The notes beneath the pieces are model-generated. The model worked only from the letters and a program-made list of their open reading frames with translations. It did not search any database and was not told the origin of the DNA. Source: Notospermus geniculatus (taxonomy: Eukaryota > Nemertea > Pilidiophora > Heteronemertea > Lineidae). From it: a stretch of 64,000 bases of DNA. The DNA lies in assembly GCA_002633025.1 (NCBI GenBank), contig NMRB01000596.1, positions 31,334 through 95,333 of the forward strand. The letters run 5' to 3'. Positions 11,461-24,500 of this stretch are shown here, in pieces. The translations under genes were made by a program, and so were the position numbers. How positions within the stretch are numbered: position 1 is the first letter of the stretch; each line of letters opens with the position of its first letter.

Positions 11461-12121
11461 GCACAGACAGCCACTCAACGACGTGGACGGCGTCTTAAAA
11501 TATGCTTAACGCCTTAACCTGCCAGGCCTAGTGGCAGACCATGCAGACACAGACGGAGTGGGTACCGTATGAGCCATAGCTTAGTATCAAGTCAGGACTG
11601 TACATGTGTGGTAATGATGTGTGCATTCAAGCAGTACATTTCTGCACTGCAGGTAATCATCCAAGTTTGGCTGTCGATTTCTCAAAAAGCTCAGCATAAA
11701 ATGGATTAGGCCTATGTGTCAGTTTGATGAAAGGGGGATATTAAATCAAAAGAGGTTAACCTGTGTTTTAGTGGTGAGTTGTATCACCGCTTTGCGAAAA
11801 TTCAATTTAGAATCAGAATTCCCCATTCTGCGACTTCCATCTGCTTTGGTGGCAATGTTTTCCCAGCCCATCAGCTGTCCGTAACAGCGTCTTTGATTGG
11901 CGAGTTCTCGATTGACGTCATTGCCGCGAAGTGCTTGTTACTAAAAATAACAGTCACCACGTGGGCCGAGGAATAGATGGCGCTCGGGAAAGTGTGAAGT
12001 TTTTGCTGTGCGATGCGCTTCAAATATTGTATTTTATTGTCCCTTAATTGTTAAAATAGCATTTGTTAAACGAATATGGTGAGTTAGTGTTACACATCCC
12101 AAGTCGAGATGTGAATATGAT
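11461..12121. repeat. Right copy of the duplicated HID1/TMA16 promoter block
   Basis: Near-identical to 10806-11459, with one extra GGCCTA (near 11708) shifting the offset from 655 to 661. After about 12121 the sequence runs uniquely into TMA16 intron 1. It holds HID1 exon 1 again (11761-11826) and the TMA16 ATG at 12076-12078. Confidence 0.9.
11761..11826 (-). CDS. HID1: Second copy of HID1 coding exon 1
   Basis: This is a copy of HID1 exon 1 (22 codons from MGNSDSKLNF to TTKTQ, then a GT donor) inside the duplicated block 11461-12121. The two copies encode the same peptide. Because a single N at 11460 separates the blocks and they differ like alleles, I read this as one true exon represented twice, with either copy able to serve as the start. 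Confidence 0.85.
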
Positions 12122-14267
12122 CACCATCAACGTTCATTTAGGCATGTTAGGGGACTGTCCGGAAATAGATTCGATCCGATGGAATTTCCTGTGGTGAAAT
12201 GCAGGCCTGTGAATTGGGTGAATCCTATTGCCGGATGAGCTGTATCTGCTGCTAGGCCTATGTAATAACCAAACTGGCTACCATGATGATTATCACCATA
12301 CCCCATGCTTCGTGATTAAAAGACGTGCTGTCTTGGTCTTCACTCTCTCTCAAAGCTCAGGCTGCTGAGGATGGTGGGGGCTGCCGCTGCTGCTGCTGCT
12401 CACCATGCTCACTGGCTGGCTGGGCTGCGGGGGGGGGGGGGGNGTCGGACTAGTCTGACCTGCTGGCTGCGGCTGCAGTACCAGTGTGATAAGGGTGATC
12501 TAAGTGTTCTCTCCTGAATTTCATTTCAGCCGAAAGCACCCAAAGTTAAACTGGGAGGAAGTAAGAAGGTTATACATCCAGAGAGTCGTAAAGCGAAACA
12601 GATATCCCGCCAACAGAATCATGACATGAAGGTTCAGAGGTGAGATTAGTGCTACCAATCAATAGTAGGCCTACATGGAATCATCTCACAGAATGATGAT
12701 CGGATGTTGTAGAGTTACACTGATTTATGTATAAGACCTACCCTTGAAGTTGAAGTTTGAACAATTAAATCCATAGTATGCCATGGCCATCAGCAGTTAG
12801 TCAAACTTGGCTAAGAGATTTGTACACACTAAGGACTTCCACAACCTTTTGTGGATGCTATTGTATTGATTACTCTTTACCGGGTATATTCATTTTGCAG
12901 GAACATCGCAGGGAAGAGTCAAAAGCTGAATATTCTGGGTAAGAAATCTTACTGCAAAGGCTTGAATTTGGTGGTCATGATAGCTTTTCATGTCCAGTCT
13001 GTTGGTTCCACATTGATCACTTTGTTTGATTCCTTTTGCTGATCTTGGAATTTCATTAAATTTATTCACAGGGGAAAAACTGCTCTGGTTCCAAGAACAG
13101 CTTGATCCAGACATTGATGCATACACATTGCCAGAGGTTGGAGAATTGATTGAGAAGTAAGTTTTTCTGTCACTTCTCAGCAGTGTATCCCTATACTTCC
13201 TTCCACTACAGTACTCATGCCTATCTGGCCTGACTTTGATGTGATATGGGGTGTGTGTCCATTTCCTTCATAATCCCATAGGGCTTGGGTCTCATCCTCT
13301 TAATATAAGCTCCAACATTTTCAGGGCTTTGTGTGTGAGCATATGAAGAGAAGGGTCTTGTAAAAGGGTGTTATGAGATACAGTAACCACATGTTTTGAA
13401 ACAGCAGCTGAACCTATACTCTCACTCAGACTGTCTCACTGTCTTTTTATTTGTCTTTCAGGTATCTTCATCGGTTTGATGAAGAAATAGAGCAGATAGA
13501 AATAAAGAATTCAATTGGAAACCGCAAAAATCGACAGAATGCTTCCAGAGAAGATTCGATAAAGCACACTATTGAGGCTGAGAGGAGAGACTATGACACA
13601 TGTGGTTTTGGTCTGTATCAAACAACATTCCTCAGAAGGATGCGATATTTTTCAGTTGATTAGAGTATACAGATCAGTTTGTGTATGAATTGGGAAGAGG
13701 CTAATGTTGACAACCATCTGCATCAGTTAACTGGCAACGCAGTCCTTGCATCTGTTATGTCATTGTCAACCGTAATTGGGGGTCCAGCAAATGTACTATG
13801 TTTACTGAATCAGAATCAGAATAAGTTTATTGTGCCTTGTAAATTAATGCATTATGTTTACTGATATTTTGCTTTCAGAAATTCCAGAGCTAACAAAACA
13901 GAACCACTTAAAAGTTTTCAGGTATGTATTTGATTGATTATTCAAAAACTGGTGCATGTACATGTAGATCCTGAGATCCTCCTGTCCCCAGGGCACTTAC
14001 GAGTTTGAAGGCAAGTATTAACTGAACAGTTGGCTCCACTTTTTCTGACACATGCATTATCATTACAGGGAATGGACCGGGGAGCTACGGTTTATACAAA
14101 ACTTCAAATTACGACGGATAACATCTCAAATGGTGGAGATGGCCTTAAAAAAAGAGGAAAAAGCCGCTGAGGAAGAAGTGATTGAGGATGATTCCGATCA
14201 TGAAAGTGACTCTGATAATGATGCAGATAGTATGGACTGTACAAATGATCTTCATAAAAGAACATGA
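12076..14267 (+). CDS. TMA16: Translation machinery-associated protein 16, 7 coding exons
   Basis: TMA16 is a small basic protein that associates with pre-60S ribosomes in the nucleus during large-subunit assembly. Exons: 12076-12078 (just the ATG, then GTGAGT), 12530-12639, 12901-12938, 13072-13156, 13462-13610, 13879-13921, 14069-14267. Sum 627 nt, 208 aa (human 203). The start reads M then PKAPKVKLGGSKKVIHPES, matching the family's MPKAPK...KKVIHP. Later blocks are LGEKLLWFQEQLDP, YLHRFDEEIEQIEIKNSIG, SREDSIKHTIE and FREW. The C-terminus is a long acidic tail (EEEVIEDDSDHESDSDND). The donor after exon 5 (GTCTGT) is weak. AATAAA follows at 14307. The ATG exon is also present at 11415-11417 because of the duplicated block. 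Confidence 0.95.
12340..12470. repeat. Simple repeats in TMA16 intron 1 (GCT/CTG run and poly-G with an N)
   Basis: A short GCTGCTGCTGCTGCT run is followed by a G homopolymer interrupted by N at 12443. The N here likely marks an unresolved homopolymer length, unlike the N at 11460. No coding signal. Confidence 0.7.
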
Positions 14268-14306
14268 TTGAAGTTGAAGGTTGTGTCAACCGTCCTTCTC
14301 TATTGA

Positions 14307-14312
14307 AATAAA
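14307..14312 (+). terminator. TMA16: TMA16 polyadenylation signal AATAAA
   Basis: A canonical AATAAA lies 40 bases after the TMA16 stop codon, in a T-rich context, so the 3' UTR is probably very short. Confidence 0.7.
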
Positions 14313-15770
14313 GTGAATTAAAACTTTTCACTTGGTGCACGGCTTGTTTTCTCCTCTCCTCTTTACAGATCCTACNGTTCTTGTTTTTTTCCCGCCGACC
14401 ACTAGGTGCAACGTAAAAGATATTTAAATGCGGACTCCCTGTATTTTCAGGACACAGGCCCCTATGTAGGCCCTATCTCTTATTCTACTGTTGCATCAAT
14501 AAAAGGTTTTATTTCCTTTTTACGACATTTCCCTTTTTTTATTCCCTCCCCCTTGAATTTCTGTGACGCATAGCACGTAACACTAGGGAAAAAATTTAAA
14601 AGTCAAAGATTTTTGTATTTTATTTTTATTTTTATTCCCTCCCCTCCTACATAGGTTTCGGCCTGAAAAATCCGTAATCCAATAAATATAAAAAGTGTGG
14701 CCTCATTTCTTTCAGGCGGAATTGCCAAAGATGAATTCAACAGGTTCTAAAGAAGGTATTGCATTGAGTTGCCTTCTCAATCTCCGTGATTTGCAGATGA
14801 AAGCAGAAAATTGTAAATCACACTAAACTATTGAGATATGTACAAATGTGACATTCTGGACGGATTGTGTTACTACTATATACATACATTTATCAAAAAT
14901 TCACTGAATTTTTGATCATTTCCATGTTTCACAATGTTCTTAAAAGCCAAGCAATAAACTTGAACTGTTCTTCACCTCAAATATGAATAAAACTTTGCAT
15001 AACGATAAACATGATTTGCTCACTCGGTCGTGACTGTTTACTGCATGCTCTGCTCAAAACAGTGATCAAGACTGCGTTGCCATTAGAAATCGGAGTCCTT
15101 ACTTAATTTATATGTGAAAAAAATCCCAAAACTGAGTGAGCATCACAGATATCAGTTGAGGTTGAGTACATGTAAGCATGATAAGACAGCTACTTGTACT
15201 GGTGAACATGTACAGTGTCACCATTTAATTCCGGTGTCTGTCAATCTGCAGTGGCTTAACTTGATGAAAGGCCCAGGCCCATCTACAAACCAAACCCCTT
15301 CTCCACTGGCAGCTGATGACGGGTCGAAAGGTCTTTACCCCAAACAACTGATCATTTATCCGAAAGGGACAGGCTTATCTATGCGGCCAAACCCCAACAC
15401 ATCTCCACTGGCAGCTAATGGAAGAGGTCAAAGGGTCTTTGCCCCAAACAACTGACCATTTATCTGCAAGGGACAGGCTTATCTGATACGGCAAAACCCG
15501 AACACATCTCCACTGGCAGCTAATGAAAGAGGTCAAAGGGTTTTTGCCCCAAACAACTGATCATTTACCATTAGCAAACTTATACTGTCCTGAGAATTAT
15601 GCATTTTGCAGGCTATGACCATTGTTAACAGAGTGAAAAAGCAATAAAATCCTTGGTTTGAAAGTTTCTTTCACAAAAAGTGACACTTTTAACACAGATA
15701 GTTTCTGTTTTTTGGCGGGTAGCAGATATACAGAGCATCTCCTTGATCTGCAGATGATACCCAATTCCTG
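14313..15770. other. Intergenic between convergent TMA16 and CFAP96 ends
   Basis: No gene is supported here. The region holds AT-rich DNA with an N at 14376 and a tandem repeat at about 15262-15570. TMA16 and CFAP96 converge on it, so it contains both 3' ends. Confidence 0.6.
15262..15570. repeat. Three tandem copies of a 104-105 bp unit
   Basis: The phrases CTCCACTGGCAGCTRATG, GGTCWAAGGGTYTTTGCCCC and AAACAACTGAYCATTTA recur at spacings of 104 and 105 bp (marker positions 15341, 15445, 15550). The open frame crossing it on the plus strand is a by-product of the repeat, not a gene. Confidence 0.85.
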
Positions 15771-17619
15771 TTATATGCAGGTCACAGATCGTATACTTTT
15801 GTAGTTCTGCACATTGACAGTTCTGAAAATGAGAGAGAATAAAATTAGCACAATTAGATTGACCATATTGGATATGTATTACCCCATCATGAGGACATTT
15901 TATGATTAGGAATTCCGTCCTCCATAATATATGACTTAGCTAACTGTTCATCAATAAAAACTTACTTTAAAACATTCTGATTGATGACAGATGTGACTGG
16001 AGCAGATTTGGGTCCAGGTGATGGCATAAACGTCTTGCCAGAGTTGTTCACAACATTCACTGGTCTCTTGATCTTTACTTTGTAGGCGTCTGATGAGTGG
16101 CTGGGGTATGGGTCAAATGTTCCGGCTTTTGAGCCGCCAGGCTGGAAAGAAAAATAAAAGTAAAATAAGATGGGTGGTTGTAAATGGCAGGGGTGGGGGT
16201 GGGGGAGAGAAAGCAAGCAGTTGAACATAACACACTAACAAAAATAGATAAGCGAGCAAAAAATGTACAACTACATGTAAATCTATTTTTGATAAAGCAG
16301 CAATTCTAAGGCTCTTACCATTCGCATTCTGTAAAATATAAAAACTTCCCTGAGAATCAAACTGTATCAACATAGAGACCTACCTTCTTTGGTGGAGAGC
16401 TTGGTTTGAAAGGTTTACTGTCGTCTTTCTTTCCTGATGTACTCCTGAGTGGTGGTAAAGCCTTGTCAGATTTGTATGGGTTATCATCAAAGTAGGCCTT
16501 GGCTGACATATTGAGCTTGAAAGCACCGCCCTTCATCTCTCTTTTATGACTTTCTATGTCTTTCTGTGAACAAAGAAGAAGAGAAATGAAGACAATGGAT
16601 TCTTCGGTAGGGTTGCTTGTACTCAATGTTCCTTTTTCAAATATGTGTACAATGCCAGAGGGAGGTGTTTCACTTAAGAATATTTACCTTTGATGATTCC
16701 CGAGCTCTGTCATATGGATCTGTCTTGTGTTCTTGATATTTACCAATGGTCACAGCAACATAACTGAAATTGATTAGAAGAATGAATTAGCGATGACAAA
16801 CACATGAAAAGATTGGGAAACATGAGTTATTTAGCATGAAAATATGTAGTAAACAGTCAGAAATTTACAGAGGGGTACTAAAAACTCACCCAAAACCAGT
16901 TCCCTTCTTCCCAGGATTAGTGAGGAAATTTCTTCCAGCACCCTTCCTGTCACCCCTTGCTCGCATATTTGGGCTGAATGCTGGTATTGGCCCCGAAAGG
17001 GTGCCATAGTGACTTCCTAGGCCTGACCTGAAATGTAGTATAAAGAATTTCATAACTTGCTAGCCCTTTGAGTTTTTATACATTGAACTGAAATTGAAAT
17101 TGAATTTCAATGAATGGCAAGACTGAATTGAAATACGGTAGCATGAAATGGAGAGTGCTGAAAACAGTCAACGTACGGTTTCTTCTCCCCACTGTTTGGC
17201 ACGAAAGCCTTTCCTATATTTCTCTTCTGTTCCTTAAGCCGCCATTGTCGTCGAATTTTTATTGGATCAGAGTGTGCCTCTCCCTCCATAACACGACCAA
17301 ATTTGTCTGCAAAGTATCCAGCCTGCAGAGCAGATCTTGCCTTGCTACCTCCAGGCAGCATCTGTTTGCCTTTACTTGATGCTTCATTGAAATTGACTGG
17401 AAAAGATATGGCATGTATTTATAGAAACTGACATAGAGAACCATAAAAATTACTGAAAAAGACCACTGCTCCAGGCCAATTTACTGCTCCCTTTTTGTAG
17501 AAATTGCATAATTACAACTTACTGCTTCCTGGAGCCTTGTATCTGTCTCCGATAGTGTGATATGACATCTCCTGGAAGAGGCCAACCCTCTCCATGTCTG
17601 TCTTCCCACCGCTAGCCAT
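15771..17619 (-). CDS. CFAP96: Cilia- and flagella-associated protein 96 (C4orf47 family), 7 exons
   Basis: CFAP96 is a ciliary axoneme/basal-body protein conserved in ciliated animals; its molecular role is poorly known. Exons: 17523-17619, 17177-17396, 16890-17027, 16688-16763, 16384-16563, 15966-16141, 15771-15822. Sum 939 nt, 312 aa (human 309). The start MASGGKTDMERVGLFQEM matches the family's GKTDMERIGLF. Further blocks are KQMLPGGSK, LQAGYF, NIGKAFVPNSGEKKP, TNPGKKGTGFGY, TIGKY, KGGAFKLN, KPFKPSSPPKK, AGTFDPYPSHSSD and MPSPGPKSAPV. These repeated Pro/Gly/Lys/Ser phrases with F/Y-DPY are typical of axonemal inner-surface proteins. The final exon is short, ending SVTCI. The gene is divergent from HGS. 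Confidence 0.93.
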
Positions 17620-18549
17620 CTTGGTAGGTTAATTATAGGCCTATGTCTTGACTTGATCACCTGAAAAAGCTAGAATGTTAATTCCTCATCCTGTAGTTAA
17701 GTTGTGTACCGGTAGCGTAGGGGCCTAAGCCTAGTATTCATACGGTAGGCTACTTACTAGGCCTATTACGGTAGCCTACCTAGGCCTAGGCCTAGCCCTA
17801 GGGAGGCTAGGGTAGGCCTATCACACATCACCACAACTTGCCGAGTGATTCAGTAGGCATGGTAGGGGTAGGCCTAGGCCTACACAACACACTACACTAA
17901 TGTAGACTACACAGTGGAATGGAAGGGAAGGATAGATGTGTGTTGTCATGGTTGTGTTGTTGGCAGGCATCCATCCATGACCATGCCCATCAAATCATGA
18001 TCTCAGATCTGTGAGACTGTGTGTGAGTGTGATCATCATCATCATCATCATAGGGCCTAGACAGGTAGCCTAGGCCTAGGCCTAGATAGCTACAACAAAA
18101 TTACCTCGATCGAAAGAGCTCGTGGAACAGAATAATTAAGTGCACATACTGCACTTAAACCAGGAGAAAAGTGCTGCTGTCAACCTATCTGCATGATCTG
18201 TCAAGCATGTCAAGCGTTGTTGACATAGAAAATCGCCATGGCAATTTGACCGGAAGTCTTACGTTAATAACAACAATATTCTCTTTTCACCACACGAAAT
18301 CTATTATTAGGCCTATATAGGCTACAGTTAACCCACAAATGTTACGTTTTAAAAGTTTTTTCTTTATTTTTTGCTTGCACTGTACTAATTTGATAGTTTT
18401 ACGGTGAAGTTGTCATGTGATTATTGTTATTGATAGAAGCGATATGACATCATTGCTAAATCGCCATTTCCAAATTTCTGCTCATTAGTCAGGAACCTTG
18501 TGACAATTATATCATTTTTCAACTGTGTTTGCGCATTTTCACATCAAAC
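17620..18549. promoter_or_regulatory. Divergent promoter region between CFAP96 and HGS, rich in TAGGCC
   Basis: The two start codons face away from each other across about 930 bp, so both 5' UTRs and promoters should lie here. A dense run of TAGGCCTAGGCC and CGGTAGCCTACC motifs occupies roughly 17700-17885 and again 18045-18090, and an ATC microsatellite lies near 18030. No CCAAT/TATA arrangement stands out. Promoter function is inferred from layout. Confidence 0.5.
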
Positions 18550-21500
18550 ATGTTCGCCAGTCGATCGTCGATATTCGATCGAGCTTTAGGTTAGTAGCTT
18601 TTTGGTCCTATTTGCGTGCGAAGCGCACAAATTTATCCCAGACATGCCAGCCCCCCATCCATCGACCATGCCCCCCCCCCCACTAAGAAGAGACAAGGCA
18701 CTGGCAATGCAAATGACATGCCTGACCGCTGTGGGCGCTGACAGTGAAGACATGCTGACAAATCATCACCACACCATCACCATCATGGCCATCAACCGTA
18801 NCAGTGAAGACATGCTGACAAATCATGAAGTGGCTGATCCGGCATTCCATTCACACCACACCATCATCACCATCATGACCATCATTCCCCATCAACCGTA
18901 TCGCATCGCCGTCGGCATGGATTCCACTCCAAACCAAAGTCTTTCTTCCTGTTCATCATCATCATGTCATGTGACAAGTCATGTTGCATCCATAGCCATA
19001 ATAAATCCTAGGCCTATTTAATTTATAGGGTCGCACTAATTTGCGTCCAACTGCGACCGGTTGCATCCACGATGGCATCCAACGCTATAAAAAAGTAATT
19101 TTGAACAATTAAGTGACCATATCAATATTTGTGAGTGTGGGCAGGAGTCAATCATTCAAACGTTCCCATCCTCCCACAGCAGGAGCTTTTACCTCGCTCC
19201 TCTTCATCCGCTCACACATTTTGTGTGGAGTGTATGAAGAGGAACGAGACTAAAGCCCTGCTGTGGGAGGAAGAACGTTCCTGAAGTGAATTTGGAATGT
19301 TTCCAATCGCTCATTTATATGTCATTTATTGATTTTACTTTTGTGTCCAGATACAGGCGGCCATGATGTTGTTATTGTTGTTTGGGATAGACTCTGCCAA
19401 CATGGCCACGATGGCCTGAGGAGTCACAATCGCGGAATGCCAGCCTCGCGAGTTTTTAGTCTCGTCAAATGTCATTAATTCATTGTGATGAATTCTGATG
19501 AAATAATGTAGAGAATGACCATTTAAAAATTAAATTCGAACATTTACATTGATAAAATTAGTGTTTTTTGCGTTGGACGCAATTGGTCGCAAGTTAGTGC
19601 GACCGATTTAATTATATGAAACAATAAACATCGTTCGCCAACAGATTACCATGATTACCTGACCACCATCTAACATGCTTTCTCTTACTGGTATCTTGCA
19701 GAAAAAGCCACCAGCCAGCTTCTACTAGAACCGGATTGGGATGCTATTTTGACTATCTGTGATGCAATACGCCAAGGAGATGCTCAGTATGTAGGCTATT
19801 CACAGATCCAGCTGTAGCGATGCTATAATGATGTACGAATTCAAAAAAAGTTGTTGTTTAGCTGAACGAGATGGATGAATATTTGTAGTACTGATTTACT
19901 TGCTATTCTATTCCCACAGACCCAAGTATGCAGTGAGTTCTATAAAGAAGAAACTGGGGAATGAGAACCCTCATGTTTGCATGTTTGCACTCCAGGTAAG
20001 TTGGAAATAGGTGGAGGAAACGAAATGATCGAGATAGCTGGATTGACCTTGAAACCAAATTCAAGGATAGTGCTTGGTTTCCTTGTTCTGACTATAGGGC
20101 GCACCTGACTATAAGGCGCACCCCCAATTTCACCCAAAATCTCTGATGATATCCATACATAAGGCGCACCTCCCTATAAGGCGCAGTCCTGTCAGTGAAT
20201 GCGTCAGTGCATATTATACACATACAATGCATGGCTGCTCAGTGTGCATTGACCCAACAACAGCCAAGACAATAACAGGGTCTGATTGCCTTGTTTGAAC
20301 CCATTGACATCTGCAATTCTGCTGTTGGTACTGATGGATCTGGTTGTATGATTTCTTAGCTTGTTGTGACAAATTAGGCCTAACTGAAACTTCATCAGTT
20401 CACAGTTCACTGCATCATCTGTCAACCAGCACTGTGACAATAACTTTGGCTTGCATGCATCCATGCATGCTTGAATGCTTGGGTTCGTCAGTGTCTTGAC
20501 ACTTCTGATCAAATTGTCAGACTGGATCTGCAGACAAGGCGCACCACCCTATAAGGCGCACCCCCAATTTTAGACCCTTCTTCAAGGAAAAAGGCTGCGC
20601 CTTATAGTCCGAAAAATACGGTATTTAAATGTTTTTTTAGGTGTTGGAGTCTGTTGTGAAGAACTGTGGGTCAGCAGTCCATGCAGAAATTGGAACCAAG
20701 GAGTTTATGGAATTTATGAAAGACCAAGCCAAGGTAACAGTTGCCAAGTGGACTCACCTCATTCAGACTTCACAGATTGACAGTCAGTTGTTAACTTATG
20801 AGTTTTTGGAGGCATGTTACAGATTTCGGTTAGCTTTCTTTCAAAAGGGGGTAATTTCCCAGTTTTAGGGGTCAAAAACTTCCTTTTGAAAGGATGACAC
20901 TTGTTTCTAATATTTCTACTTGTTTACAGACTAGAAGCGATCCAGCCAAAGGCAAGGTACTTGAGTTAATTCAGGTGTGGTCGCATGCCTTCAGGAATGA
21001 CTCGTCTCTCCGACCTGTCCAGGACACTTTCAACCTAATGAAAGTTGAAGGTAACTAATTCTGTGTTACTGGCTTACTGGTTAACTGATGAATTTGTTTA
21101 CATGTACTAAAGTTCGATTTGTTGATAAAAAACTGAATGAACTTCATTCAGTGACAATGACATGCTTGCTGATGAAAATGCCCTTACAGTGAATCAAAAT
21201 GATTGACATCAAAGCTTGTTTCTTATTTCAGGTTACGCTTTTCCTGCTCTGAAGGAGTCGGATGCTATGTTTGCTGCTGAGACTGCTCCTGAATGGAAAG
21301 ATGGCGAAGCTTGTCACAGGTGTAGAGTGCAGTTTGGAATGGTTCAGCGCAAGGTAGGCCCCCAGCTCTAAAATCCAAGTTTCGTTCTTGTTACCCATGA
21401 GTCTGGGGTGATACTCTGAGAGTTTGCTCGCAGCCTTAAAGCTGATGGCAGTCATGACCCATAGGTCATGCGTGGGTCTTTGTATGATGGCGTGAAATGC

Positions 21501-24500
21501 TGCAGGAAACAAGATGCGAAGGTTGGGTGATCTTTTCACATCAAGAGTTGGATCTCCTTCTTTCAGCACCATTGTCGCAATTGTGGGGAGATCTTCTGTG
21601 CCAAGTGTTCCTCGAAGACATCAATCATACCCAAGTATGGAATAGAGAAAGAAGTGCGCGTGTGTGATGGCTGTTACACAATACTGAATAAGTGAGTTCT
21701 GCTTAACTTTCGATTTCTTTGGAGGGAATTTCAGAGTCATATTCTGTTGTTCCCCGAGATCATGATGCAGGTTATCTGTCATGTCCTTTGTACAGCAGTA
21801 CATGAGTTGACAGCTGAATGAATGCTGAAAGTTTTCAAGGATATCTCCTTAGCAGTTCCTGTACTCCTCCAAGGTGATCTTTATGCGAATGCCCTAAACA
21901 TGTATCATATCTTCCTTTTCAAGACCATCATCTGCTGCAAAGAAAAGCTCTGAAGATGAACTGCCTTCAGAATACCTGGCCAGCAGTCTGTCACAGCAGT
22001 CTCAGGTGTGTGATACAGTGTTTCAGTTGTCTAGAGAGTTGCAGTGAATGTACATTTTGAGGAATCATGGAACAGCGTGTATTGTAATGTGCAATTTTCT
22101 GAAGAATGAACATCTTGCCTGATGGTCTTTGGTCTTGCTAATCAATGATGACTCCATAGGTGGATTGAGGGCTGAAAAGCAATAATAATGTAGTCTCGGA
22201 CACCCAGCCGTTCAATCACTCCGCAAACTACGTGATATGAACGTCTGGGCCAGACCGACATTTCCACTGTAATACAGTGCATTGTGGGTAATGCTGTAGA
22301 AGGTCACGTGACATAAGATGGTTGCTCCCATTAATGGATTATATTTCACCTCGCAACCTTCCAAAATGTCTGAATCTGGCAATGAATCGATTGCTGAAGT
22401 GATCTGAAACAGCGTACAACTTACTGGAGTTCGATTTCAGGCTGAAAACTGAGCAGGAATTGTGTATCCGTGTGGAAGACGTCGTCGAGAAATCCCAACT
22501 GACATTTTATGGTCGTCGCCATGATGAGATCACATGATCACTTCTCTTGCCCAATCAGCAGCCGGATTTGGATTTTCAAATGGGAGGAATCGGCGGATGA
22601 GAATTAATGACTAGCTCTGTCCCAGATTAGCCAATCAGCGACGGGTGATGAAATAAAATCACCGTCACAACAGAATCGTCGCTCTGTCCCAGACCCTCGT
22701 ATATGCTATGCATTATACAGGGTCTGGGCGCCCGAGACTAATAATAATAATGATGACGTGTGTTGACTTTCAGAATCCTCCCTCAACACAGCAATCGACA
22801 AAGGAACAGGAGCTCCAGGAGGAGGAGGAGCTTCAGTTGGCTATTGCTTTGTCAAAGAGTGAGGCTGAGAGCAAGGAGAAGGAGGTAGGAGGAAAAGGTC
22901 ATGTTTATAATGGCCCTAGCAAGCGAACATAATCAAGAATAATGGCCCTAGCAAGTGAATAGCATCTCTCTACGAATGGTGTTCATCATTCAAGGATAAT
23001 CCCTTCTATGTTTTGATCTTAAAGTTGGAGCACAGGTGGCAATATTTCGGGTGATATTTTACTGATGTTGCTGACGTCACATCAGTTGCACTGTCTCTGT
23101 GTTGCTATAAAGTTTTTGGAGCTGTGCACCTTCACCTGTAGTGGTAGGCAGGATCTGCTTCTTGTGCTGGTGGCTGTGACGAGTGTCCTGAACTTACAAA
23201 TAGATTGAAGATATAGGTTCTACATGATAGTCCATCATGCTCTCAAAGGAGAGTTGTTGACTCTTCTCAGCAAAAGTACCAGTAGGCCTGTATAATGATT
23301 GTTCATGTTCAAAGTTCCTTCATTACGAATGTATTCATTTACAGTCCAAGCCTGATCGAAACGTAGGTTGCTGCATGAAATCTTGGGTCGTATTCTAGAA
23401 GCTTCCTTAAACCTGCTCTAAGGTCTACCTTTAGCTATTGTTTGCAGAGCAGAATACAAAAGCTTAAATTGGACCTTAGAGTTAAGGAGTCTTTTAGAAT
23501 ACGGGCCCTTATCTTTTTATGTCAGTCAATGTGCTTGTATAATGTATTTTTATTAGCAATTTCTGAATGTCAGCAAAAATGCCGTTGGAATGTTTGAATG
23601 TAGTGATCCTTACCTGCTACTTTAATTCTGAATCCCAGTTTAAGATGCATTATAATCTAACCTGTTGCCATTTGAAGTGATGCACCCAGCAGTTTTCCCA
23701 AGTACTCCATTACCGGTACTTATCATGTACTTGTACATACTGTAAAGCAAGATAATTCCTTCGCGGCTGGAAATTTTCGCGAATCAAGAATTATAGACAT
23801 ATTCACGGCAGGATATTTTCGCGAGTCTCTTCCATTTTTTTCATTTTTTTTTCATGGGACCATATTTTTCACTTGCGTGTACTCATATTTGCGACAGGAA
23901 ATTTTCGCGACTCATACACTCTCGCGAAATTCGCGAAAATTTCCTGCACGCGAAATTTTCCTGCTTTACAGTATCTGTTTCATGCCAGCCTTCAACATGT
24001 TTGTGTATTAACGATAAGGCATGTGTTTTGTAGAAGAAGTTGAACCTGTTATATGTTGACTGTAGATTTTGATGTGAAATTGTGAAGCAGTGATTGTGAT
24101 GCCCCCAGGCTTTATTGCATTTGTGGGAGGCAATAAGTCATGAACAAAATAGATTTACTCCTAAACAGAATGTAATCTGATGACATGAATTGATACATTG
24201 ATTACTCTATCTGCTTTCCATGTGTTCTTTTGCGACTGTTTAGAACGAACTAGAGACTGCATATTCAGTTCATATCCTGCTTCTCATTGTGGCATCTTCA
24301 GCTGCATCTAATAGGCTGAGTACCGTACCCTGACATTTTCATGTACACTCTTAAAATAGGTTTGTTGATAATATTCCTGTGGAGAATTTGAAATAGAGGA
24401 CAGTGAATTTGACATTGGCTGAAAAGTAGGATGTGAAGGATAGTCACTTTGTTATAGTGCCTTATGATCTTGATGGAATCTTCTGTCGTCATCTGCAGAT

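Noticed and set aside
15114-15455. 113-codon open frame
   Set aside because: Mostly the 104-bp tandem repeat read through; not protein-like and not conserved in reading frame between units.
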